Shown here piece by piece: positions 16,473 through 25,195 of a DNA stretch of 64,000 bases (its first letter is position 1; every line of letters starts with the position of its first letter). The translations under genes and the position numbers were made by a program. Source of the stretch: Chitinophagales bacterium (lineage in GTDB: Bacteria; Bacteroidota; Bacteroidia; Chitinophagales; Saprospiraceae). The notes under the pieces were generated by a model. That model worked only from the letters and a program-made list of their open reading frames with translations. It had not been told where the DNA came from and made no database searches. The stretch covers positions 1 to 64,000 of the forward strand of contig JAAFJN010000027.1 of the NCBI GenBank assembly GCA_013298845.1. Reading direction: 5' to 3'.

Positions 16473-17147
16473 ATGTCTAAAAAAATGCGTACACCTGTTT
16501 TATTCGTTGTAATAGCCCTGGTTCACCTGGCGGGAGAGGCTTTTGTGCATCCGTTGGTGAATTACACCAAACCGCTGCTCATGCCTGCTTTGGCCCTGTG
16601 GTGGTGGACCAACAGCAAAGGCGACCCTATGCGGCTGTTTGTTTTAGCGGCTTTGTTGTTTTCGGGCCTGGGCGACGTATTGTTGATGTGGTCGGGGGTA
16701 TATGCGCATTATTTTTTGCTGGGTTTGAGCGCATTTTTGGTCGCGCACCTGTTTTATATTTACGTGTTCCGGCGGTTAAGTCGGGGCGAAACGGGGCTGC
16801 TCACCCAAAAACCGTGGATGGTATTCCCGTTTATGATTTTTTTATTCCAGTTATTGGCCCTGTTGTGGCCCAATATTCCCATGGCCATGAAAGGCGCAGT
16901 AACCGTGTACGGATTGGTGATTAGTACCATGGCGGCTTCGGCGCTGCATTTGCGGGGGATACTGCCCCGGTCGGCGGCCAACTGGTTATTGCTGGGGGCC
17001 GTCTTGTTTGTTTTGTCCGATAGCATGATTGCCATTCATAAATTTGGTTTTCCGTTTCCCGAATCACGGGTGGCCATTATGAGCACCTATATAATTGGAC
17101 AATTTGCCCTTGTGCGTGGATTGCTGATGCGGGAAAGTCGGGTCTAA
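16473..17147 (+). CDS. Lysoplasmalogenase (YhhN/TMEM86 family)
   Basis: An integral membrane protein of 224 residues with about eight hydrophobic helices. The YhhN signature is visible in LLFSGLGDVLLM (about 61-72) followed by YFLLGLSAFLVAHLFYIYVF (about 79-98). Animal members hydrolyse the vinyl-ether bond of lysoplasmalogens; the bacterial substrate is uncertain. Start: the promoter's -7 box ends 4 bases before this ATG, so the in-frame ATG at 16485 (MRTPVLFVV) may be the true start; the difference is 4 residues. It stands alone, divergent from the E2 gene. Confidence 0.82.
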   Translation: MSKKMRTPVLFVVIALVHLAGEAFVHPLVNYTKPLLMPALALWWWTNSKGDPMRLFVLAALLFSGLGDVLLMWSGVYAHYFLLGLSAFLVAHLFYIYVFRRLSRGETGLLTQKPWMVFPFMIFLFQLLALLWPNIPMAMKGAVTVYGLVISTMAASALHLRGILPRSAANWLLLGAVLFVLSDSMIAIHKFGFPFPESRVAIMSTYIIGQFALVRGLLMRESRV

Positions 17148-17664
17148 AACCATTTCGCCTATGTTTTGTTTATTACTAAAACCTTCGTTTTCGCTAAAAA
17201 ACCTTTTTAAAATAGATTTTTCGCCGGCTTTAAAAACAAAAACATTTACTCAAAAGACACTTTGCTTACGTTTTCGCTGATCTTATTCCAATCCCTATCC
17301 CGCTATTCCAAATATAATTTTACAAACGGCGCAAAAACAGCAATAGGATGCGACCCTTTTTTTATTTACAAAACAATCCATTGAAGATTAAACAGATTCA
17401 AATTATTATTCCAAATTTTCGCCTTTTCGCTACTCCTAACCCTACCTTTGCTGCCGGAAATACCAAATTATTATTCGCTTGTACGGGCCGTCCTTGTGGC
17501 TGCCCCAAATCATTGAAACATCCTTCGTTCCTATTTTTCCAGGCCGTATAATTGGCCAAACGCAACCGCCCTTTCCGAACCGTTTCCTCCGTCACCAGCG
17601 GGCATGATTTGATACTAAAAATAACTTTTTGATTATTGTTCAACAAACAAAATAAGATTGGCTT
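17148..17664. other. Intergenic region upstream of amtB
   Basis: 517 bases, AT-rich, with no supported gene. A 67-codon open frame from 17348 has no recognisable sequence and no promoter. No TAnnTTTG box close to amtB and no clear hairpin are seen. The length suggests a long regulatory leader for the ammonium transporter, but no NtrC/GlnK-type site is evident. Confidence 0.5.
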
Positions 17665-19059
17665 ATGAGTACTTTTTCACTTAAACGGACTATTCCTTTT
17701 GCTTTATTGGCACTGGTCTCTTTGGCTGCGGCCCTTGTGCCAACGCTTCCCAACTTTGTAGACGAGGCAGGTGCGTACAATGCCGCCGACATTACCTGGG
17801 TAATTGTGGCGACGGCGCTGGTTTTTCTGATGACACCCGGTTTGGCCTTTTTTTACGGAGGTATGGTACACCGCAAAAACGTTATCTCTACCATGATCAA
17901 AAGCGTGGTAGCCGCGGGCGTGGTGAGTGTATTGTGGGTAATTGTGGGCTTTAGCCTCGCTTTTGGCGAAAGTATGGGGGGTTTTATTGGCAACCCTGCC
18001 ACTTTCTTTTTCTTTAATAACGTCAATTCGGGTGCGCCCTGGAGCCTGGCCCCCAGCATTCCGCTCACGTTATTTGCCCTGTTCCAGTTGATGTTTGCCA
18101 TTATCACCCCCGGCCTGGTGGTTGGTGCGGTCGCCGAACGGATTCGTTTTACCTCTTACATTCTGTTCATTGCCCTGTTTGGTATTTTTGTGTACGCTCC
18201 CTTGGCGCACTGGACCTGGCACCCCGACGGATTCCTGTTTAAAATGGGTGTTTTGGACTTTGCGGGCGGTACCGTAGTACACATTTCGGCCGGTTGCGCC
18301 GCTTTAATGGGTGCTCTGGTGTTGAAACGCCGGATTGCGCACCTGGAACACAAAGAAATTCCACCGGCGAATATCCCCTACGTATTGATTGGTACGGGTT
18401 TGTTGTGGTTCGGTTGGTTCGGTTTTAACGCCGGTTCGGCCTTGGGTGCCAACGCATTGGCGGTATCGGCCTTTGCCACTACCAACACAGCGGCGGCGGC
18501 TGCTGGTTTGTCCTGGATGTTTTTTGACGTTATCAAGGGCAAAAAACCGTCCGTTTTGGGCTTCTGCATTGGTGCGGTCGTGGGTTTGGTGGCCATTACG
18601 CCGGGTGCGGGTTTTGTGGCCATTCCACAAAGTATTTTCATTGGTACGATCTCAGCCCTTATTTCAAATATCGCCGTTTATTACAAGTCTAAATCTTCAC
18701 TCGACGATACCCTCGATGTATTCCCCTGCCACGGTTTAGGTGGTATGGTGGGTATGTTACTCACGGGTGTTTTTGCCACCAAAGCCGTGAACGGCGCGGG
18801 TGCCGATGGCCTGTGGTTGGGTAATTTCGACTTTTTCTTTACCCAGGTTAAAGGTCTGTTGATTGCTGTTGCTTATAGTTCTGCCGTTTCTTTCGCCATT
18901 TTTAAATTAATTAACTTGATCGAACCGCTCCGCGTAAGTTCTGAAGACGAAGAACTGGGCCTGGATGCTTCTCAACACGACGAGAAATACGTTCAGGGTA
19001 CCCTGTTGGTTTCGCAGAAAGATGGTCTGTTAAAAGAAGTGGTGAACGGCGGCGAGTAA
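17665..19059 (+). CDS. amtB: Ammonium transporter
   Basis: A trimeric inner-membrane channel of the Amt/MEP/Rh family that takes up ammonium as ammonia. 464 residues with about eleven predicted helices after an N-terminal hydrophobic segment, as usual. Family motifs include FLMTPGLAFFYGGMVHRKNV (about 54-73), which leads into the channel, and PLAHWTWHPDGFLFKMGVLDFAGGTVVHISAG (split here by the pore-lining histidine region, about 179-211). The cytosolic tail is about 30 residues. No glnK/PII gene follows; instead a porin-like gene does, which suggests that nitrogen uptake across both membranes may be encoded together. Confidence 0.95.
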   Translation: MSTFSLKRTIPFALLALVSLAAALVPTLPNFVDEAGAYNAADITWVIVATALVFLMTPGLAFFYGGMVHRKNVISTMIKSVVAAGVVSVLWVIVGFSLAFGESMGGFIGNPATFFFFNNVNSGAPWSLAPSIPLTLFALFQLMFAIITPGLVVGAVAERIRFTSYILFIALFGIFVYAPLAHWTWHPDGFLFKMGVLDFAGGTVVHISAGCAALMGALVLKRRIAHLEHKEIPPANIPYVLIGTGLLWFGWFGFNAGSALGANALAVSAFATTNTAAAAAGLSWMFFDVIKGKKPSVLGFCIGAVVGLVAITPGAGFVAIPQSIFIGTISALISNIAVYYKSKSSLDDTLDVFPCHGLGGMVGMLLTGVFATKAVNGAGADGLWLGNFDFFFTQVKGLLIAVAYSSAVSFAIFKLINLIEPLRVSSEDEELGLDASQHDEKYVQGTLLVSQKDGLLKEVVNGGE

Positions 19060-19087
19060 TTGTCTCCGTGGCTATTTCTACCGAGTG

Positions 19088-19124
19088 GGTGTGTCTGAGA
19101 TGTACATGAAATCTTAGGCACACC
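19088..19124 (+). terminator. Stem-loop after amtB
   Basis: A 14-bp stem with two G-U pairs (19088-19101 against 19111-19124) lies 29 bases past the amtB stop. It is not followed by a strong T-run, so it may be an mRNA-stabilising hairpin rather than a terminator. Confidence 0.5.
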
Positions 19125-19147
19125 TGCTCCAAATACAATAAAAAAAG

Positions 19148-19185
19148 GGTACGGCACACTTCGGCAAAAGTGTAAGTGCCGTACC
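19148..19185. promoter_or_regulatory. Perfect 10-bp stem-loop before porin gene
   Basis: GGTACGGCAC (19148-19157) and GTGCCGTACC (19176-19185) pair perfectly, with an inner stem formed by CACTT/AAGTG. On the minus strand it is followed by a T-run. It sits 33 bases upstream of the porin ATG and could shape the amtB-porin message or act as a terminator. Confidence 0.55.
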
Positions 19186-19218
19186 ACAATTCATTTCACT
19201 AATAAAAAATGAACTGCA

Positions 19219-20334
19219 ATGTTACAACGAATTTTTGTGACAGGCGCTACTTTTTTTTGCCTGCAACTGAGCGGATTCGCTCAACAAACTGCAACTTCGG
19301 TTGCCCTCGACACCACCGCCGCTACCGCTCCAACGGAAGAGCCTAAAGCCACAACGGTGATTTCCGGTTTTGCCGATTCATACTACCGTTATGACATGGC
19401 CAAAACCCCCTTCAACAACCGCACCAGTTTTACCAATTCGCATAATTCCTTTGAATTGGGCATGATTTCGGCCAAAGTGGACCAAACTTTTGGGCACGCC
19501 GCCATGACCGCCGACCTTGGTTTTGGTCGCCGCGCCGAAGAATTTTCGTACGCCGATGGCAATACGCGCTTTATTATCAAGCAGTTGTTTTTGAGTTATT
19601 CCTTCAAACACGATATAAAAGTAACGGCGGGATCGTGGGCCACCCACGTGGGTTACGAACTCGTAGATGCTTACGCCAACCGCAATTACAGCATGTCGTA
19701 CATGTTCTCTTACGGTCCGTTTTTTCACACGGGGGTGAAGGTGGAAAAAACCTTTGGCAAGGTGGGCATTATGGCCGGTATTGCCAATCCAACTGATTTA
19801 AAATCGGCCACGTTGAGCAACAAATACGGCATTGGGCAGGTGAGTTACGGCTCCTCCGACGGCAAGTTTAAGTCGTTCCTCAATTTCCAGGGGGGCAAAC
19901 CCGTGGATTCCACGCGCTACACGCAGGCCGACTTGGTGATGACTTATGCCTTTACCGATAAGTTTTCTTTGGGATACAACGGTACGGTGGCCAATTACCA
20001 GCAAAAAGAATTGGAAGGCGATGGCTTCGGAGAGGCCAGCCATTGGTGGGGTTCGGCATTGTACGTCAACGTGAACCCCTCTTCGTGGTTGGGTTTGACG
20101 TTGCGCAGCGAATATTTCAGCGACCGCAAACAATTTAATATTTACGCGGCACAACCCGAGGGCGGCAGTGTATTTGCCAACACCCTTTCGCTGAATCTCA
20201 GTAAAGATCACATTACCTTGATTCCGGAAATCCGGTTAGATACTGCTACTAAAGATGGATTCTTTGCCGACAAAGACGGCAATGGTACCAAAAGCGCACT
20301 TAGTTTCCTGTGCGCCGCAATTTACAAGTTTTAA
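19219..20334 (+). CDS. Outer-membrane beta-barrel porin, OmpL/BBP2-like
   Basis: A 371-residue outer-membrane protein with a signal peptide (MLQRIFVTGATFFCLQLSGFA). The mature chain alternates aromatic and polar residues, with repeated amphipathic strands (TVISGFADSYYRYDM, KVTAGSWATHVGYELVDAY, LSLNLSKDHITLIPEIRLD), and ends in the terminal aromatic ...CAAIYKF typical of barrel C-termini. It resembles the putative beta-barrel porin-2 (OmpL-like) family. Its position right behind amtB suggests it lets ammonium or a nitrogen compound across the outer membrane; that is inference. Confidence 0.75.
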   Translation: MLQRIFVTGATFFCLQLSGFAQQTATSVALDTTAATAPTEEPKATTVISGFADSYYRYDMAKTPFNNRTSFTNSHNSFELGMISAKVDQTFGHAAMTADLGFGRRAEEFSYADGNTRFIIKQLFLSYSFKHDIKVTAGSWATHVGYELVDAYANRNYSMSYMFSYGPFFHTGVKVEKTFGKVGIMAGIANPTDLKSATLSNKYGIGQVSYGSSDGKFKSFLNFQGGKPVDSTRYTQADLVMTYAFTDKFSLGYNGTVANYQQKELEGDGFGEASHWWGSALYVNVNPSSWLGLTLRSEYFSDRKQFNIYAAQPEGGSVFANTLSLNLSKDHITLIPEIRLDTATKDGFFADKDGNGTKSALSFLCAAIYKF

Positions 20335-20367
20335 CAAACAGAATTTGGCAACGCATTTACAGGCTTT

Positions 20368-20407
20368 AATGGCGGGCGGGCGTAATGCTCTCCCGCCATT
20401 TTTTTTG
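20368..20407 (+). terminator. Rho-independent terminator of porin gene
   Basis: AATGGCGGG (20368-20376) pairs with CCCGCCATT (20392-20400), followed directly by T-rich sequence, 33 bases past the stop. Confidence 0.85.
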
Positions 20408-20419
20408 TACAACGGCGAA

Positions 20420-20725
20420 CTATTTCCCGTAGTTATTCTGCCAATCCATAATACCACCCAACACGTTGCGCACATTGGTAAAACCATGCGCCACGAGGAG
20501 TTGTTTGGCCATGCCACTGCGTGCACCCGAACGGCAGTGCACCACAATTTCGTCGTTTTTATGGTCTTCCAATTCGTCCATCCGCGTCATGAGTTCGCCC
20601 AGCGGCAGCAACTTCGCACCGAGGTTGGCCTCTTCGTATTCCCAGGGGTCGCGGACATCAACAAATACGAATTGTTCGCCGCTGTCTAATTTATGTTTCA
20701 GTTCTTGTACAGTAATATCCTGCAT
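20420..20725 (-). CDS. Rhodanese-like domain protein
   Basis: A single rhodanese domain of 101 residues, probably a cytosolic sulfurtransferase. The active-site loop is VHCRSGARS with catalytic Cys64; the N-terminal part has FVDVRDPWEYEEANL (about 21-35), the standard rhodanese entry motif, and the C-terminus GFTNVRNVLGGIMDWQ fits. The frame is open to 20863, but the ATG at 20725 gives the compact domain and the extension only overlaps the upstream gene. It starts 19 bases after the PASTA-domain gene ends and is likely co-transcribed with it. Substrate unknown. Confidence 0.88.
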   Translation of the reverse strand: MQDITVQELKHKLDSGEQFVFVDVRDPWEYEEANLGAKLLPLGELMTRMDELEDHKNDEIVVHCRSGARSGMAKQLLVAHGFTNVRNVLGGIMDWQNNYGK

Positions 20726-20744
20726 AATATTCAAAAAATTAAGT

Positions 20745-21578
20745 TTATCGGCACCCTTGGGGTACGTCTTGAGTGATGTAAAGGTCAACGGTTTGTCCGG
20801 GTACAATGCCGGTATTGGTAGGCGCGGGGTTTTGTTTCCACACGTAGGCTGCCGACATATCATTCACGGTGCCATCTTTAAACACCTGACCCATCGCGAG
20901 GCCGCTGTTGGTAATAATAAACTGCGCTTCGTCGTAGGTCATACAAATGAGTTCGGGTACTGCCAGTTCGGCGGAAATGGCTTCGGTGACCACAAAATCG
21001 AGGATGGTGCCCATTTCTACCTTGTGCCCGCGCCGCAACAACGGCGTGATGGTATCGGAACGGTGAATCACCGCCAAAATGACGTTGGGTTGCAATTTGC
21101 CCGAAGGCACCCGCGCCGAGATGCGGGTTTTTACGTTCATCCGGTTGCATTGCCGGGCGTACAACTCGTAGTCATCGTTAGCCGCCAGATTGGGCAACGT
21201 CACCATATCGGCGCTGCTTTTGACAATGGTTGTATAAATAGTACGCCCCTCTTTCACGTGGCTTTTGGCCTTTGGGCTTTGGGTAAGTACTTCGCCGGAG
21301 GGTTTGCCTTCGAGGTAAACCGAATCGGTGATGGCCAGGTCGAGGTGATTGGCTTTGGCAACCCGCAGGGCTTCGCGGTAGGTCATACCCACAAAATTGG
21401 GCACTTCGGTGCTTTCGCCGTGGTTGGTATAGCATTTTAACCACCAGATGGTGGTCATAAACAACAGCCCGACAAAGGTCACCATGCCGAGGCAATTTTT
21501 TATCACAAAGGGAGCGGTGAGGAAACAATAGATCTCCATCCCCATTCGCCTGATTTTTTGCCAAATTTGACTCATCAT
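20745..21578 (-). CDS. PASTA-domain membrane protein
   Basis: A 277-residue bitopic protein: a short cytosolic N-terminus, one transmembrane helix (about 24-46, FVIKNCLGMVTFVGLLFMTTIW), then three PASTA repeats in the periplasm. Repeat starts are visible at STEVPNFVGMTYREAL (about 57), MVTLPNLAANDDYEL (about 125) and LAVPELICMTYDEAQ (about 203). PASTA domains bind peptidoglycan or muropeptides, often on serine/threonine kinases, but no kinase domain is present here. Stand-alone PASTA proteins of this kind are common in Bacteroidota. Likely co-transcribed with the downstream rhodanese. Confidence 0.85.
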   Translation of the reverse strand: MMSQIWQKIRRMGMEIYCFLTAPFVIKNCLGMVTFVGLLFMTTIWWLKCYTNHGESTEVPNFVGMTYREALRVAKANHLDLAITDSVYLEGKPSGEVLTQSPKAKSHVKEGRTIYTTIVKSSADMVTLPNLAANDDYELYARQCNRMNVKTRISARVPSGKLQPNVILAVIHRSDTITPLLRRGHKVEMGTILDFVVTEAISAELAVPELICMTYDEAQFIITNSGLAMGQVFKDGTVNDMSAAYVWKQNPAPTNTGIVPGQTVDLYITQDVPQGCR

Positions 21579-21646
21579 GGTGCAAATGTAATTGAAAAGT
21601 AAAAAACGAACGGAAAAAATGGAAACTATGGCGGGTTGGCCACGCC

Positions 21647-22672
21647 TTATTTCGGTTCGGCTTTTTCCAATGCCCGCACTTTTTTGGCCAATGTTGGTAA
21701 ATCTTTAAACACGATATAGGCCCGCACGTAATCGTTGTACGGAATGGCGGGACTGCCAAACACCGCCGTTCCTTCTTCTTTAATGGTCGAACCCAATCCG
21801 CTTTGGGCCTGGGTTCGGGTGCCTTTGGCCAGCGAAATATGCCCGGCAATGCCCGTTTGGCCGCCCAATTGGCAGTTCGGGCCAATTTTGGCGCTGCCCG
21901 CCACGCCCACTTGCGCGGCCATTGCGGTATTTTGGCCCACTTCCACGTTGTGCGCAATGTGCACCAAATTGTCCATAATTACCCCGTCGTGGATATAGGT
22001 GCTGCCCATTGCGGCGCGGTCAATGCAGGTATTGGCCCCAATGTCGACGCGGTTCCCAATCACCACATTGCCCACGTGGGGCACTTTTTGCCAGCCACCG
22101 TCAGGAAGCGGCGCGTAACCAAAACCATCGGCCCCGATCACGGCGTTGGCGTGCAGGGTGCAATGCGCGCCAACCTGAGTATGGTGGTACACTTTTACCC
22201 CCGGGTGCAAAACGGTATGGTCACCAATCACCGATCCTTTGCCGATAAACACCTGCGGATAAATGGTGCAATGGTTGCCAATGCGCACGTCGGCTTCCAG
22301 CACCACAAACGCCCCAATGGACGTGCCCTCCCCCACCGAAGCACTGCTGTGCACGGCGGCCTGGGCCGAAATTTCGGGGGCGGCGGTGTCGGTTGCACTA
22401 AATTGCGCGAGTAAAACTGCCAATGCCCCGCGCACATCGTCCACGCGCAGGAGGGTTGCCTGAACGGGCTGGGTGGGTGTAAACTGACGGCTGACCATCA
22501 GGACCGAGGCCTGGGTCGAATAAGCGAAATGCTCGTATTTGGGGTTATCCAAAAAGGCAAAATCGCCCGGTTGGGCCTCTTCGATGCGCATGGGGCGCGT
22601 TACAAATGTGTCTGGATTGCCCTCGACGGAACCGTTCAAAAGGGCGGCTAATTGTGCTGCGGTTACTTTCAT
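21647..22672 (-). CDS. lpxD: UDP-3-O-acylglucosamine N-acyltransferase
   Basis: The third enzyme of lipid A synthesis, adding the N-linked 3-hydroxyacyl chain from acyl-ACP to UDP-3-O-acylglucosamine. 341 residues, as in other LpxD proteins: an N-terminal uridine-binding domain (about 1-100, IEEAQPGDFAFLDNPKY) and a left-handed beta-helix of hexapeptide repeats (about 105-310). Catalytic-site landmarks include NAVIGADGFGYAPLPDG and DNLVHIAHNVEVGQN with the general-base histidine. It is divergent from the accA-lpxC-lpxA operon, so the lipid A genes form a two-way cluster. Confidence 0.95.
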   Translation of the reverse strand: MKVTAAQLAALLNGSVEGNPDTFVTRPMRIEEAQPGDFAFLDNPKYEHFAYSTQASVLMVSRQFTPTQPVQATLLRVDDVRGALAVLLAQFSATDTAAPEISAQAAVHSSASVGEGTSIGAFVVLEADVRIGNHCTIYPQVFIGKGSVIGDHTVLHPGVKVYHHTQVGAHCTLHANAVIGADGFGYAPLPDGGWQKVPHVGNVVIGNRVDIGANTCIDRAAMGSTYIHDGVIMDNLVHIAHNVEVGQNTAMAAQVGVAGSAKIGPNCQLGGQTGIAGHISLAKGTRTQAQSGLGSTIKEEGTAVFGSPAIPYNDYVRAYIVFKDLPTLAKKVRALEKAEPK

Positions 22673-22703
22673 TATTGTCTATGACGTGAAAACGTGGCGC
22701 AAA

Positions 22704-22737
22704 GTTGCGCATTCATCAAATAACCGCTTTACCTTTG
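22704..22737 (+). promoter_or_regulatory. Promoter of accA-lpxC-lpxA operon
   Basis: GTTG (22704-22707) and TACCTTTG (22730-22737) are spaced by 22 bases, 27 bases before the accA ATG. A minus-strand promoter for lpxD is not clear in the same region. Confidence 0.55.
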
Positions 22738-22764
22738 CCCAAATTTTTCCATACTTTTTGATTT

Positions 22765-23769
22765 ATGGCTACAACTTTTATGGATTTCGAAAAGCCCTTG
22801 GAGGCCCTTTATGAGCAATTAGACAAGCTCAAAGAAGTTGGCGAGCAGGGCGAAGTGGACGTGACGATGATGGTGCGTGAACTGGAGCAAAAAATTGCTG
22901 CAAAAAAAGAAGAGATTTACTCCAACCTTTCCGGTTGGCAGCGCGTCCAATTAAGCAGGCATCCAGAAAGACCTTATACCTTGTTTTATCTCACCACCAT
23001 GTGTGATAAATTCATCGAATTGCACGGCGATCGTTACGCCGGTGATGACAAGGCAATTGTGTGTGGTTTGGCCGATTTTGGCGGCAAAACCGTGGTGGTA
23101 ATTGGTCATCAAAAGGGTACCAACACCAAAATGCGCCAGTATCGCAATTTTGGTATGGCCAACCCCGAAGGTTACCGCAAGGCCCTCCGCATGATGAAAA
23201 TGGCTGAGCGCTTTGGTTTTCCGGTCGTGACCCTCATTGATACACCGGGGGCATTCCCGGGGTTAGAGGCCGAACAACGCGGACAAGCCGAGGCTATTGC
23301 CCGGAATCTGTTCGAAATGGCCCAGTTGAAAGTGCCCATCATTTGTTATATCATTGGTGAAGGGGCTTCCGGGGGTGCATTGGGGATTGGTTTGGGCGAC
23401 CGCGTTTTCATGTTGGAGCACACCTGGTATTCGGTAATTTCGCCCGAAAACTGCTCCACCATTTTGTGGCGCTCGTGGGAATTTAAAGAAAAAGCCGCCG
23501 AAGCACTCCGCCTCGATGCCGATTCGATGCTTTCCTTCGGCCTCATTGACGGCATTGTGAAAGAACCCATTGGCGGGGCGCACAACGCACCCGAAACCAT
23601 GGCCCATACGTTAAAGGCCCATATTTTATCGGCTTTGTCCGAAATTGAAGATATGGACCCCGAAGAGCGCATTACGCTCCGCATTAAAAAATACGAGGCC
23701 ATGGGCCGTTTCGATCATTTGCCCGCCGAAGAGCCGGTTGAAAAAACACCTAAAAAAGCAAAGAAATAA
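22765..23769 (+). CDS. accA: Acetyl-CoA carboxylase carboxyltransferase subunit alpha
   Basis: One half of the carboxyltransferase that passes CO2 from carboxybiotin to acetyl-CoA, making malonyl-CoA for fatty-acid synthesis. 334 residues, close to the usual 320. Typical blocks are [17 protein letters not shown] at the N-terminus, [15 protein letters not shown] (about 66-80), [17 protein letters not shown] (about 91-107), [15 protein letters not shown] (about 155-169) and [17 protein letters not shown] (about 198-214). It heads an operon with lpxC-fabZ 5 bases downstream, linking fatty-acid and lipid A supply. The last residues are a Lys/Pro-rich tail ([10 protein letters not shown]). Confidence 0.97.
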   Translation: MATTFMDFEKPLEALYEQLDKLKEVGEQGEVDVTMMVRELEQKIAAKKEEIYSNLSGWQRVQLSRHPERPYTLFYLTTMCDKFIELHGDRYAGDDKAIVCGLADFGGKTVVVIGHQKGTNTKMRQYRNFGMANPEGYRKALRMMKMAERFGFPVVTLIDTPGAFPGLEAEQRGQAEAIARNLFEMAQLKVPIICYIIGEGASGGALGIGLGDRVFMLEHTWYSVISPENCSTILWRSWEFKEKAAEALRLDADSMLSFGLIDGIVKEPIGGAHNAPETMAHTLKAHILSALSEIEDMDPEERITLRIKKYEAMGRFDHLPAEEPVEKTPKKAKK

Positions 23770-23774
23770 CGAGT

Positions 23775-25169
23775 ATGAAGCAGACCACTATTCAACATCC
23801 GGTTTCCCTTCGGGGCGTTGGCCTTCACAGCGGCAAACAAGTGACGCTTACTATAAAGCCAGCAGTTGCCGGACACGGTTACCGCTTCCAACGGGTTGAC
23901 CTGGACGAACAGCCGGTGATCCCCGCCGATGTAAAATTGGTTATTTCTACGCACCGCAGCACCACGCTCAAAAGTGGTGAAGTACAGGTTTCTACCGTCG
24001 AGCACGTATTGTCGGCCCTGTACGGTTGCAACATTGACAATGTTTTGCTCGAAATTGACGGCCCCGAGATGCCCATTATGGATGGCACTGCCATGCCGTT
24101 TGTGCAGGCGATTCAGGAGGCCGGGATGCAGGAACTGGAACAAGACCGCGAATATTTTGACATTACCGAACCCATTTCGTACCGCGATGAAGTGACCGGC
24201 ACGGAACTGATGGCGCTGCCCGCCGATCATTTCGAGGCAACGGTGATGATTGATTTTAATTCGCCCGTGCTGGGGCCACAGTTTGCTTCTTTAAACAGCA
24301 TTGACCAATACGTTGGTGAAATAGCGCCTTGCCGCACCTTTGTTTTTTTGCACGAATTGGAAAAACTCATGGAAATGGGTTTGATCAAAGGGGGCGATTT
24401 TGACAATGCCATTGTGATTGCCGACCGCACGATGGAGCAGGACGAATTGGATGTTTTGGCCAAAAAACTGGGCAAACCTTCCATTAAAATCGAACGGGAA
24501 GGCGTTTTAAATACCCTTAAATTACATTTCCCCAACGAACCGGCCCGCCACAAACTACTCGATGTCATGGGCGATTTGGCGTTAATCGGCAAACCTATTC
24601 GCGGCAAAATTGTAGCCACCAAACCGGGGCACACCGCCAACGTGGAATTTGCCAAAATTTTGAAAAAACACTACACCGAAAAACGCAAACTCGTTGGCGT
24701 ACCGCGTTACGACCCCGAAAAAGAGGCCGTATTGGATTACGCGGGAATTATGCAATTGCTCCCGCACCGCTATCCGTTTTTGTTGGTGGATAAAATTATC
24801 GAACTGAGCGAAACCCACGTGGTGGGCGTCAAAAATATAACCATGAACGAGGGCTTGTTTCAGGGGCACTTCCCCAACAACCCGATATTCCCCGGCGTGT
24901 TACAAATTGAAGCAATGGCCCAAACAGGCGGCATTTTGGCGTTGTCAAATGTTCCCGATAAAGGAAACTGGGACACCTATTTTTTAAAGATAGACAATAC
25001 CCGCTTCAAGGCAATGGTTCGCCCCGGTGATACGTTAATACTGAAACTTGAACTTTTAGAGCCTATTCGCAGGGGCATTGTCCACATGCAAGGCACTGCT
25101 TATGTGGGAAATAAAATTGTTTCGGAAGGCGAATTGACCGCTCAGATCGTGCGCCGCAACAAAGAATAA
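23775..25169 (+). CDS. lpxC-fabZ: Bifunctional UDP-3-O-acyl-GlcNAc deacetylase / 3-hydroxyacyl-ACP dehydratase
   Basis: A natural fusion typical of Bacteroidota. The N-terminal LpxC (about 1-315) is the committed zinc deacetylase of lipid A synthesis: likely zinc ligands are His77 in STVEHVLSAL and His259/Asp263 in HKLLDVMGD, and the catalytic histidine region is KPGHTANVEFA. The C-terminal FabZ (about 322-464) dehydrates 3-hydroxyacyl-ACP: LLPHRYPFLLVDKI contains catalytic His331, and FPNNPIFPGVLQIEAMAQ holds the second catalytic carboxylate on the hot-dog helix. Joining them couples use of hydroxyacyl-ACP between lipid A and fatty-acid synthesis. Located between accA and lpxA in one operon. 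Confidence 0.97.
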   Translation: MKQTTIQHPVSLRGVGLHSGKQVTLTIKPAVAGHGYRFQRVDLDEQPVIPADVKLVISTHRSTTLKSGEVQVSTVEHVLSALYGCNIDNVLLEIDGPEMPIMDGTAMPFVQAIQEAGMQELEQDREYFDITEPISYRDEVTGTELMALPADHFEATVMIDFNSPVLGPQFASLNSIDQYVGEIAPCRTFVFLHELEKLMEMGLIKGGDFDNAIVIADRTMEQDELDVLAKKLGKPSIKIEREGVLNTLKLHFPNEPARHKLLDVMGDLALIGKPIRGKIVATKPGHTANVEFAKILKKHYTEKRKLVGVPRYDPEKEAVLDYAGIMQLLPHRYPFLLVDKIIELSETHVVGVKNITMNEGLFQGHFPNNPIFPGVLQIEAMAQTGGILALSNVPDKGNWDTYFLKIDNTRFKAMVRPGDTLILKLELLEPIRRGIVHMQGTAYVGNKIVSEGELTAQIVRRNKE

Positions 25170-25195
25170 AGACCCGCGTAGCCCAATCAATAAAC

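Noticed and set aside
17348-17551. 67-codon open frame in the gap before amtB
   Set aside because: Low-complexity, no recognisable protein features and no promoter nearby.
20466-21440. 324-codon plus-strand frame
   Set aside because: Antisense to the rhodanese and PASTA genes, both of which have clear domain motifs.
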